A stretch of 64,000 nt of DNA from Stictocephala bisonia (taxonomy: Eukaryota > Arthropoda > Insecta > Hemiptera > Membracidae). Both the position numbers and the translations under genes were made by a program. Below the pieces are notes generated by a model. That model saw only the letters and a program-made list of their open reading frames with translations. It made no database searches and was not told the origin of the DNA. Positions 32,788 to 42,017 of the stretch are shown piece after piece. The stretch is taken from positions 1 to 64,000 of the forward strand of contig JAQJVL010002688.1 of assembly GCA_035578905.1 (NCBI GenBank), read 5' to 3'. Within the stretch, counting starts at the first letter, position 1, and the number at the start of each line of letters is the position of its first letter.

Positions 32788-33143
32788 CATGTTGACAAAG
32801 CCATTTTTATACGCATTTATAAAGAAGAGATAGGAAACATATTTACTGTAGAACAATTTCACTGTTGTCAAGCTCTGCTAAGGCGTTTAAGAAAATGGTC
32901 AAAAAGACCTCTTAGCTATGAATGGAGATTTCTAAAAGAGGATGACATAGGTGTATTTCTCAGTAATTTGAGAGGATTAAATCCAATACACTAACATCTC
33001 TATGGAGCTTTGAAAGAAAGATTCAAATAATCTAACAATTTGAGTAAAGAATTTATCGTAGTCCTAGAGTAAAAGCTGCAGCCAGACGAAAAGGAGCAAT
33101 CATACCAGCTATAGTCGAAAGCATTCAAATCTCCCAATATTAA
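32788..33143 (+). pseudogene. unidentified coding remnant in two blocks
   Basis: An open stretch without ATG reads HVDKAIFIRIYKEEIGNIFT, then VEQFHCCQALLRRLRKWSK and RPLSYEWRFLKEDDIGVFL, ending GLNPIH-stop at 32993. After a short broken interval, 33050-33143 reads RIYRSPRVKAAARRKG then AIIPAIVESIQISQY and a stop. Together they look like pieces of one real protein, basic and with Arg-rich helices. I cannot assign a family. It may be a decayed transposon protein or a host exon. Confidence 0.35.
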
Positions 33144-33491
33144 GATGTAATGTGTTATGAAGTTGAGTTTTCCCAACAACTTTTATGGCAAGTGTTGAGG
33201 ACAGTAGAATGGCCTGAGGGGTCAAAATAGTTGTAAGAAAAAAAACAACTTTACACTAAGTATAGGAACCTCGAATAGTACACTCTCCGGAAAAAATTCT
33301 AGAACATGTCTCCTGAATGAGATCAATCTTTTCTGACAGAAAAAGGAACCATAAACCCCCTATATCATTTATATCATAACAACAATAGTGATCATTTGTT
33401 TTTATGTGGGTGTTATAAATGTGAATAGAATATCTAACATTCAATATTTGTACTTAAAAAGTAAAGTGCATAAGAAATTAAGCTTTATCAT
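33144..33491. other. no recognisable gene
   Basis: AT-rich spacer. The minus frame at 33256-33444 has no recognisable features. Confidence 0.4.
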
Positions 33492-33668
33492 GGGCGAGCC
33501 GGTGGCCGAGCGGTCTGAGGTGTCAGAACTCTGAACCTGGGTTTATCAGTAATTATTGTACTGGTTCGCCCCTTACTCTGACTGAATTAGTTCTCAGCAC
33601 AGATCAATAGTCTATGGGGAATGGGCACAGTAAGATTAGAAGGTTGGCCTCTCCTTAAAAATTTTTTT
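33492..33668 (+). mobile_element. tRNA-Leu/Ser-like SINE
   Basis: Starts GGGCGAGCCGGTGGCCGAGC, with A box GGTGGCCGAGCGGTCTGAGG and, about 50 nt on, a B box of the GGTTCGCCCC type. The longer A-B distance resembles class II tRNAs (Leu/Ser) with a variable arm. A tRNA-unrelated body ends in an A5-T9 stretch that would terminate Pol III. It does not share the tail of the 47440/60138 SINE family. Confidence 0.75.
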
Positions 33669-33855
33669 TTAAATCCTTATATATAATATGTGAAGCCGTT
33701 TTAGTAAACACAACTCCTCCCTTATTCCTTGACCAATTTAGGGTGAGGGTGTCAAAATATTTGCCTCTGTCCGAAGTTGAGCAATAAGGTCTTAATTCTT
33801 CAATATTTTTATCCCGAAGGATGTAGGAAGCCTTCAAAGTTTGTTTTTCGGCCAT
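33655..33855 (-). CDS. unidentified short frame beside SINE
   Basis: 66 codons from ATG at 33855: MAEKQTLKASYILRDKNIEE, then LRPYCSTSDRGKYFDTLTLN and KGGVVFTKTASHIIYKDLK. It has normal amino-acid complexity and a reasonable start context, but its 3' end runs into the tail of the SINE, so any original continuation is lost. No family recognised; weak support. Confidence 0.25.
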   Translation of the reverse strand: MAEKQTLKASYILRDKNIEELRPYCSTSDRGKYFDTLTLNWSRNKGGVVFTKTASHIIYKDLKKNF

Positions 33856-34284
33856 AAGAGTAACATGGAGAGATTTAAATGAAACGAAAAGTAACAGCTG
33901 TTAAAATGTAAATGATTTCCAAAAAGTTTTAACAGCTGTTGGAATGTAAACAATGTATTATTCAGGAGGTTAGATGTTTCATAATGTTAAACTAGAGAAG
34001 GTTATAAGAATGGTTTTATTTCCATTTGATTGTAGGGCTTCACTCTTCTGGACTTGAATTTCATTGGTAATGTAATGCAGTTATTTTACTTATTTATTAA
34101 TTAATTGCATTATATTAGAAACAACTTTCTTCTATATCCTACGCATACAAATTTACTACATTTTATCTGCGTTATGACAAGTGGCCGAAACATCCATGTG
34201 TATCAGATCAGAGGCCAGAAAAACTATCGAATGCTAGACATAGAATAGTTGTTTACGAATATTTTCTCTCACAGACAATGTTCC

Positions 34285-34640
34285 TACCGAAACACGTAAA
34301 TCAGTATTGACCCGCCCGCCACCTATACATGTAGTGGTATTGAGCCACCCACTCACTCAGACACGTTCAGTAGTATTGACCCACCTGCCCATCCATACAC
34401 GACCAGTGGTATTGACCCGACCGCCCACTCATACATGACCAGTAGTATTGACCCGACCGCCCACTCATACATGGCCAGTAGTATTGACCCACCCGTCCAC
34501 CCATTCACAACCAGCAGTATTGACCCACCCGCCCATCCATACACGACCAGTATGTAAATACATCCACCTAATCGCCGTGAAGTCTATACCAAATCAAACA
34601 CGTAGGGTGGTATAGACCCACCCACCCACCCATACACGGT
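34285..34640 (-). repeat. 36-bp-family minisatellite, about ten units (reverse orientation)
   Basis: Units of the form CAGTAGTATTGACCCACC followed by CGCCCACTCATACATG repeat every 36 bp from about 34305 to 34550, with a decayed stretch to 34640. CCCACCCACCCACCC near 34617-34631 is a perfect four-run quadruplex motif on the minus strand. Confidence 0.88.
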
Positions 34641-34675
34641 CGGGTTATATGTCAATGTAGAACGTCAATGTCGTT

Positions 34676-34985
34676 CGAGAGGGTGGGAGGGAGGGCCGTT
34701 AACTTTGGTCATGTGAGGGTGAATGGGAGGACCGTCAATAGCGTTCGAGTGAGGTTGGGAGAGAGGGCCACAATATCGTTAGTGTGAGGACGGGCAGTTA
34801 ACTTTGTTCATGTGAGGGTGAGAGGGAGGACCGTCAGTGGCGTTAGAGTGAGGGTGGGAGGGAGGGCCGCCAATGTCGTAAGAGTGAGGCTGGGTGGGTG
34901 ATGCTGTACGTGTATGGGAGGGTGGTGGGTCCTTACCACTATACGTGTATGGGAGGGTGGGTGGATCCTTGCCATACATGTAAAT
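34676..34985 (+). repeat. G-rich minisatellite, second unit type
   Basis: Units of about 36-38 bp of the form GAGGGTGGGAGGGAGGGCCG followed by TCAATGTCGTTAGAGT-like sequence repeat from 34676 to about 34895, then revert to GTACGTGTATGGGAGGGTGG units of the main family up to 34980. GGGTGGGAGGGAGGG occurs at about 34681 and 34854. Confidence 0.85.
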
Positions 34986-34997
34986 CAAATTGGTTAA

Positions 34998-35250
34998 TTT
35001 ACGGCCTCTAAGAGTACACTTTCAGATTTGTCTAGACTGTGAAACTTAGTTATCTAGGATAACATGCTGTATTCAATGGGAAAATATACAATTTAATGTA
35101 AACACATGTATCTATAGCCAGGTCAAAGGACATGGCTAAACATGGCTAGAAACACGATATTTCACTGATTCAGAGTCAATTACCGTACTTTGCATCCTCT
35201 AAAAGTAGACTTACAGATTTTTCTTGACTATGACACTTTGTTATCTAGGA
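34998..35250. repeat. imperfect direct repeat, about 195-bp spacing
   Basis: CCTCTAAGAGTACACTTTCA...AACTTAGTTATCTAGGA (about 35005-35057) recurs as CCTCTAAAAGTAGACTTACA...CACTTTGTTATCTAGGA (about 35198-35250). No coding content. Confidence 0.7.
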
Positions 35251-36340
35251 GTTGAGCTGCCTGGAGAGTATTTGAAAAAGGGGCGAGAGTTTGGCAGAGA
35301 AGTTGAGGCAGGGGGTGGGAGTGTGTCGGCAGGGCGGGAGGAGCGTCAGGTGATACATCAGTATTGATACGTGATACGGCGGGCGAGTGTGACACCACGG
35401 GGACAACGCGACCGGCAGCGGACGGCACAACAGTATGGAGGAACTATTCATACTACAATCATACCAACAATCACACCATGACAACAAAACTAAAAGATAC
35501 TTATACATATTAAATATGGATATATAATAGGCCTACGTTTCCTAGATCGGCTCTGAGTCAACAAAAACATAGATAATTAAAGTTGGTTTGACTTACAGTT
35601 GAAAATAAATGAATGTAATAGAGCTATATACAATTATGATTATGACTTTATTTTAAATTAACAATAAAAAGTGTAAAAAGACACTCAAAATGCTCAACAT
35701 TAATGCAGAAGTACAGGTTTCATACATTATACTGAAATTGGCATACGCTTTAATAAACAGTTAATAGGGGGCGGGGAAATAATAATAATAAATTCTAAAC
35801 CATATACACACACATTCACACCATAAATACATCCTAACAACAACAATACAAGATAACCTACTAACAAAGTAATTTTAGCTAAATAATGGGTTGCAGTTAT
35901 GAATAGTTTTTTTTCTTTCTTTTATGTGATGTAAATACTAATTGAATGTGGATACAATAATTGAGCTAATATGCTGTTTAAGGAGGAACATTATGATGGT
36001 AATAATTTGCCGTTAAATATATACAAATAATAATAGTAATAATAAAGAAAACTTTGTAAAAGCAAAAATAATAATAAATCAATGAAATTAAATGTGTAAC
36101 TTATTATTTCATGAAAAACAACATTTACTTTTGTTTAATTGAATTTACCTAAATAATAACGGTAAACATAGTAATTAATAATCAAATAGTAATAATAAAT
36201 CAATAAAAATATATTTGTAACTAATATTTAAAGAAAACATTGATGATGAGTAAAGATTGAGCACTTTTAGGTTTAATAAATAATTATTTAATATTTTTAT
36301 ATGTGGTATTTGACTACAAATTTGTACATGATTACTTTAA
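35251..36340. other. no recognisable gene
   Basis: A GC-rich piece (35255-35440) with uninformative overlapping frames is followed by AT-rich sequence with AAT/TAA microsatellite runs (35780-36200). If the LINE ORF1 at 36346 once had an ORF2 downstream on minus, it is gone. Confidence 0.5.
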
Positions 36341-36345
36341 ATATC

Positions 36346-37170
36346 TTATGTCTTAGCGGCGGTAACAGGCAGGTCCTCCATTCGAGTGGCACTCCCCCGG
36401 CGACCGTCTCCGTCGATCCATATCACCCGACCGTCCACAGTCCATGTGTTGCAGACTCCGAAGATGGTTGAAGCTCTCCGGAACACCTCCAGACCCAGCT
36501 TTGTAAGATCCTCACTGATGACCATCCCGGATCCTTTCAAGTTCTTCTTTTCGGCAAACACCCTTCGCCGATCTCTGTAGCTAACGAAGCGTACTATGAT
36601 CGGCCGGTGTTGCTTGGAGCCATCTGGGCGGGGCTGCAGCACAGGTCCGAGGCGGTGGGAGCGACAGATGGCGGCTACCGGAAGCTCCACTCCAAGCTGG
36701 TCTTGGCAGAGGCTGACCATCAGCTGATCTGTGTCCTCCTCTGGCTTCTCAGGGATTCCAAAGACCCGAACACAGTTCCTACGTTGGTACTGCTGAAGGT
36801 CATCCGTCTTCTGCAACAGTTGTTTGTCCAGACTTTGCACCATCTCAGTTAGCTTCGATACTTGTCCTTTCAAAGAATTAATTTCCTCGTTAAGGGGTCT
36901 TAGGCGTCAAAAACTGCTTTATGTACTGTTTCTTCAATATTTTTGGCCAACTTAATAACTAGGTTGTCAAAAACGTCACACTGTCTTTGGTAAGAATATT
37001 TTTCAAACACTTCTCGATGAAAGCAGGGGCGACCGCAGGTGGCATTGTTGGGCAGTCCTTATCAGAGACACTTGAGAAATGCGATAACGGTCACTCGGAT
37101 TTCTGCTTATCAGCAAGCTTGCCTCTCGTCCTACCAGCCGGTGGCGAATTAAACATGAAATTGCACTAAC
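36346..37170 (-). pseudogene. LINE ORF1 protein (coiled coil plus RRM-like)
   Basis: On minus, MFNSPPAGRTRGKLADKQ (about 37157) begins an ORF1-like protein. After frame breaks it continues FDNLVIKLAKNIEETVHKA, EEINSLKGQVSKLTEMVQSL (coiled coil), LQQYQRRNCVRVFGIPE, then IVRFVSYRDRRRVFAEKKNL and GMVISEDLTKLGLEVFRR, a non-canonical RRM and C-terminal domain typical of nucleic-acid chaperones encoded by insect LINE ORF1s. The unbroken part is 36346-36873 (175 codons); the N-terminal 100 codons contain at least two frame breaks. No ORF2 follows. The 5' leader was cut by insertion of the hAT-type element at 37238 and resumes at 43755-44150. Confidence 0.75.
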
Positions 37171-37229
37171 TAAAATGCAATTTTTACCATGAGGTGAAAA
37201 GTAATTAGCAAACAAAATGTACAAGTTTA

Positions 37230-37237
37230 TTAAAAAT
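37230..37237. repeat. target-site duplication of hAT-type element, left
   Basis: TTAAAAAT, identical to 43747-43754. Confidence 0.95.
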
Positions 37238-38216
37238 TAGGGGTGTGCGAGTAGTGATTTTTGAGTTCGAGTCGAGTAGTTAGTATTTTTTTGAGTATCG
37301 AGTATTTTTCGAGCGAGTATTTACAGAAGGATTTCCTGTTCACCCAAGACAACTGTAAAAGGCAGACACCATCCTAAGCCTATGTTAAGTTTTGCCAGAT
37401 TCGTAAATATATACATCTAAACTGAACACAATAATTTTTATTTGTTGTTTGTAACTGTAACATTTGATAAATAAAACTTGTTATTTCCTGCTTTCCTACA
37501 TTTTTATGTGGCATTGTTTTGTTTAACCTTTTTCCTTTTTTCAGAACTAATATTATGTAAGAAATTAAGAAAGTATATTATTAATTGAAACAACATGGAT
37601 TATAAAGATTTAATCTGTTCACTCATATCTCAGATCAGCGTTCTATGCAAGCCAATTATACTGTTTTACAGCCGGCCGATGTGTTTATCTGGTGGTTCAG
37701 TTCGAAGTGTACCGCGAAAACGTACAGTAGCGAAGCTTGTTGGCAAAAGCTGCATTCAACCAAACTGATGCTAAAATTCAGGCATTATCGACAAATGCGG
37801 TCATTTGCTTTGAGAATTGCCTCCTCTCAACAAAAAATTGATTGTGTACACGCCAAGAAGAGTGGATCTGTATTCTGTGGATGTGTAATTCAACAATAAC
37901 AAGATTACAACTAACCAGAAATAAGCTCTGAATTACAGTATATAATCAAATTTGAAAATCTGGATGACAAAGACTGTGGTTCAATCAATTGATAATAATA
38001 ACTAAGCAGGTTTACTAAAAATAAATTTTAAAGTGGCTTAGGATGAATTAGTTTTTAAATTATGATCGGTAATGAAATATGTAAATTATAGACTTTGTAA
38101 GAGAAATAACTTGTCAAAAACAACCAAGCATAGTAACAAACTCTAGAAATCATGGAGATTTATCACCTAACTCTAACAACTCTATTAAAAGTACAGTCAA
38201 TATAATAAATTTACAT

Positions 38217-39059
38217 ATGGCAAAAGTGATTAAATACCATAGAAACAATGCAAGTGTAGGATTTGCACACAGCATTTCTAGCGATTTTCAAGATTCTCGC
38301 CACATGACAGCTGGAGTCGCTGTGGTCTTCAAAAATGAATTCGGAAAACCCATCACTGCACAACGTCTTACCAGCCATCTGGCTTTACAGAACACAGAAA
38401 ATGGGTCTGCAGTATACAGTTTAATCACCAAGGAAAAATATTTTGGCAAGCCAACCATATCAGACTATAATGCCGCGTTCAATGACTTAACTGAAGACTT
38501 TAAAATCAGGGGCCTCAAACATCTCATTTGTTCTCCTATTGGATGTGTTAGGGATAAAGTGGACTTGACTCATTTTGTAAAAAACATTTTGAAGTTTCAA
38601 CGTTGCACCAATGCCACAGTCACTATTGTATCCTATTTTCAAAAGTCCGTCCGAAGCCTACGTAATGGATTATCACACAGAGAATTTATAAACAGAATAA
38701 AGAATCTAATAAATGACGAAACAGAAAAATCAACTCCAACAGCATCCTGTGAGTCATCACTGTCCATGCATCTTGATGAGACTGTTAACATGTCTTCAAC
38801 CTCTCACGAGACTTCGACAATAGAGGTTTCCCCATCACCTGAGATATCTGCTGGTTGTGAGAGTGTTGTAATAGTGCCGGGTGACCTCACATACTGTGAG
38901 GCCCTAAAGCAGAGCAATTGTGGTAAAAATACAAGTGAAATTCTTCATGTGAATAATTTAGATAGTGATGAAAGAAATCGTACCGTCAATGACTCTCTAA
39001 GTATAAGTAATGGTTTAATTAACTCAATGGAAGTCAACTATTTTTTAGAGCAAAAGTAA
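38217..39059 (+). CDS. LINE ORF1 protein with macro domain (TARG1/OARD1-like)
   Basis: 280 residues. Residues about 14-135 read as a macro domain: VGFAHSISSDF at 14-24 and the MTAGVAVVFKNEFG loop at 30-43 (family pattern S-L-A-H-C-x-S-x-D...M-x-A-G-I-A-x-x-F-K-x-x-FG). Then AVYSLITKEKYFGKPT at 65-80 (family Y-x-L-x-T-K-x-x-x-x-KPTY) and HLICSPIGCVRDKVD at 102-116 (family PRIGCGLD). The macro fold binds ADP-ribose. In human TARG1 (OARD1) catalysis depends on a Lys in the TK motif and an Asp in GCGLD; both positions are kept here (K72/K74 and D113). Residues 170-280 are a Ser/Thr/Glu-rich tail without a domain. No coiled coil, RRM or CCHC of usual ORF1 proteins is visible. The start is the first ATG in the element. 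The frame is intact. Confidence 0.85.
   Translation: MAKVIKYHRNNASVGFAHSISSDFQDSRHMTAGVAVVFKNEFGKPITAQRLTSHLALQNTENGSAVYSLITKEKYFGKPTISDYNAAFNDLTEDFKIRGLKHLICSPIGCVRDKVDLTHFVKNILKFQRCTNATVTIVSYFQKSVRSLRNGLSHREFINRIKNLINDETEKSTPTASCESSLSMHLDETVNMSSTSHETSTIEVSPSPEISAGCESVVIVPGDLTYCEALKQSNCGKNTSEILHVNNLDSDERNRTVNDSLSISNGLINSMEVNYFLEQK
39041..39047 (+). promoter_or_regulatory. putative -1 ribosomal frameshift site
   Basis: T TTT TTA in the ORF1 phase (codons TAT TTT TTA GAG), four codons before the ORF1 stop. A -1 slip here enters the ORF2 frame at AGA (39047-39049), which is open from there into the endonuclease. Heptamers of this form are classical X XXY YYZ slippery sites. No downstream pseudoknot was established by eye. 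Confidence 0.55.
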
Positions 39060-42017
39060 AGCCAACCTCACAACGTAAGCTCCCCACACACAACAGTAGT
39101 TTAAACTGTAGCGGCGTAACCGTGTTTCATCAAAATATAAGGGGGCTTGAGTCATCAGTTGAGTCCTTAGAAATTACTCTAGTTGAATTAAATCCTGAAA
39201 TCGTAGTACTCTCAGAACACAAAATGGTTCAACCAACATTAGAACGGATAAATATTTTAGACTACACGTTAATTTCCAGTTTTGCCAGACAAACTTCCCG
39301 AGGAGGTGGGGTCATTATTTTAGCTAAGCCGCACTTGAGTTTTAAAAAGATCAATCTAAAAGAAATTGAGCAACTAAACAGTGAAACTGTTTTTGAATGT
39401 TGCACTGTTGAATTTAAGAATATTCTCCCACTTAAAAATTCAAATTTATTAATAGCTGGGCTTTATAGAAATCCAATTAGATCAAATGACACAGCATCGA
39501 CTGACAGACTAAGTGAAATGTTAGAAATTTTGACAAGAAAATTTGATAATATTGTGGTCATTGGTGATATAAATATTGACTTGACAGAACACAGCAGGAG
39601 GGCTAGAAACCTCAATAACGTTCTGGTAGCCAATGGCATGACATTTTTGGTAGATTTCCCAACCAGAATTACAGAAACATCAGAAAGTTGTATAGATAAT
39701 ATTTTTACAAATATTGATAAAAATCTGCTTAGTGTAACAGGAATAAATACTCAACTATCCGATCATGATGCCCAATTACTAGTCTTAAAATCCTTAAATA
39801 AAGAAACAAAAAACAGAAAGTCCACAGTGATATCAGAATTTTCTAGAAAATTCTCTGAAACAAACATGTCCAAATTTTCTAAAGCATTACAATCAGAGTC
39901 ATGGCATAATGTATATATGGCAGAACCTTATTGTAAATATGATGTTTTTTATGATACATTTATGTTTTATTTTAATTTATTCTTTCCTAGAAAATTAAAT
40001 AGAAGTTTTAAAAATAAAAAGCCATGGATCACTAAAGACCTTAAATCAGATAAAGTAGAAATTATTGAACTGAGTAAGGTAGCTAGAGAAACTCAAAATA
40101 ACTCCCTGTTTTTAAAGGTGAAAAAAATGAATAAATCATTTAGAAAAAAAATGTATGAGCAGAAAAAGCGACATTTTTCAAAAACTCTTAATTTATCTTC
40201 AAATGTTAACAAAACCACATGGAAAATAATTAACAATGAGGTAGGGAAAAATACTTCAAGTGAAAAAAACATTACTGTAAACATTCAGGGTAGATCTGTT
40301 CATGATCCTGCTGTTGTGTGTGAGAGTTTTAATAATTATTTCCTGAATTATGTTGAAAGCAACATTATACCTAAACTAGATAGGAATAAGACTATGACTA
40401 ATGAAATCAATCAAGTCAGTACTACCAACCTATGTATGAATGATAATTATAATGTTTTTAAGTGTAAGCCAATAGATGAGAGGGAAGTATTAAAAATAAT
40501 TGATAGTTTAAAGAATAAAAAAAGTTCAGGATTTGATGAAGTACCGATAAGCTTAATAAAAAGTTGTAAATTTCAGTTGGTAAAACCAATTTCTCATTTG
40601 ATCAATTCATCCTTCATTTCAGGCTTGTTTCCAAGCAAACTCAAAATTGCCAAAGTAATACCGTTTTTTAAAAAAGGAGAAAAAACTGATATTCAAAATT
40701 ATAGACCAATATCCATGCTTCCCACTATCTCTAAAATTTTTGAAAGAGCCTTTTGTGAGCAACTAGTCAATTTCTTAGAAAAAAAATAATTTAATTCGTG
40801 ACTGTCAACATGGTTTTCGTAAGGGAAAGTCTGTCATTACGGCAGCAACGGAATTCATTGAATCTGTAATTAATTCATTGGATGAGAACAGAAAGGTAAT
40901 GGGAATATTAATGGATCTGAGCAAAGCTTTTGATTCTATTCCTCATTCATCTCTTTTATTTAAATTATATAATTTAGGGCTAAGGGGTCAATCATATGAT
41001 TGGATTGAATCTTACTTAAGTAATCGAAAGCAATTTGTCGAAATATCTCATCAAGATGGTAAACATTTCAGAAATCATTACAAATCTTCAGTGAAAACAA
41101 TTAAATATGGTGTCCCACAGGGCTCCATTTTAGGTCCCTTTTTATTTGTTTGCTTTTTAAATGATTTTCCAAAACTGTGCTCTTCGAGTAAAATTTGTTT
41201 GTATGCTGATGATACAAATATAAATATTAATGCTCCATCTTGGGAAGAAATTGAAAGTAAGCTGGATGAGAACTTAACTCATCTCTGTCAGTATTTTAAT
41301 CAAAATGGTTTGCTTTTAAATTTAGAAAAAACCAACTGTATAGCTTATCAAACAAAGAGTTGGAAAAATAAACCTTTTAATTATACTGGTAAATTTGAAA
41401 TTTCTCAGGTTAAAGAGATAAACTTTCTAGGGTTAACATGTGACATGAATTTAGACTGGGATCTTCATGTTATGAAAGTTTTGTCCAAAGTATCATCCGG
41501 TATATTTGCAATAAGAAAATTAAGATATCTTTGTGACATAAACACTTTAAGAATGGTTTATTTTGCATACATACATTCCACCATTTATTTTGGTATATCC
41601 TTGTACGGTGCAACAAATTTAAAAAATCTTGAATCAATCTTAATAATGCAAAAGAAGGCAATAAGAATCATATTAAATTTGAAACCTCAAGTTTCAGTTA
41701 AAGAAAAATTTGCCGAACTACAAATTCTCACTGTCTATGGAATGTACATTTACGAAGTAGTACTATCCATTAGGTCAAAAATCGGACAGCAGAAACTTAA
41801 TGGCGATAATCATCATTACTATACTAGACAGCGGAACGAATTAACCATTCCCTCTCATCGATTGGCACTATTTTGTAAAAAACCACAGTATGCAGGAATA
41901 ATATTTACTAGTAAATTACCCGAAAATATCAAATCAGAAACATCTTTATCAAAATTTAAGAACAAACTTAAAATATATTTAATAAATAAAACTCTGTATT
42001 CACTTGATGAACTGTAA
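39047..42017 (+). pseudogene. LINE ORF2: AP endonuclease and reverse transcriptase (one frameshift)
   Basis: Numbered from GTG 39122, endonuclease motifs are HQNIRGL (N5), VVLSEHK (E32), LYRNPIR (114-120), VVIGDINID (D149, N151), IDNIFTNID and LSDHDA (D214, H215), a complete AP-endonuclease set. RT follows: SSGFDEVPISLIK, then NYRPISMLP to 40789. The frame breaks in an A8 run at 40779-40786 and resumes as DCQHGFRKGKSVITAA, ILMDLSKAFDS, YGVPQGSILGPFLF and LYADDTNI (catalytic Asp pair at about 41208-41213), continuing to the stop at 42017. One homopolymer indel is the only lesion. No ATG occurs in this frame before M35, which lies after two catalytic residues, so translation must start through frameshifting, reinitiation or a non-AUG codon. 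Confidence 0.92.

Noticed and set aside
34353..34544. Frame with AGGSILLVVYGW-type repeats
   Set aside because: Same minisatellite artefact.
35228..35508. Two overlapping Pro/Ser/Leu-rich frames in a GC-rich patch
   Set aside because: Open only because of base composition; no motif, no splice or start support.
37645..37899. 84-codon frame as a hAT BED-finger transposase fragment
   Set aside because: No C-x2-C...H-x-H pattern could be defined, and copy 2 does not preserve the frame.
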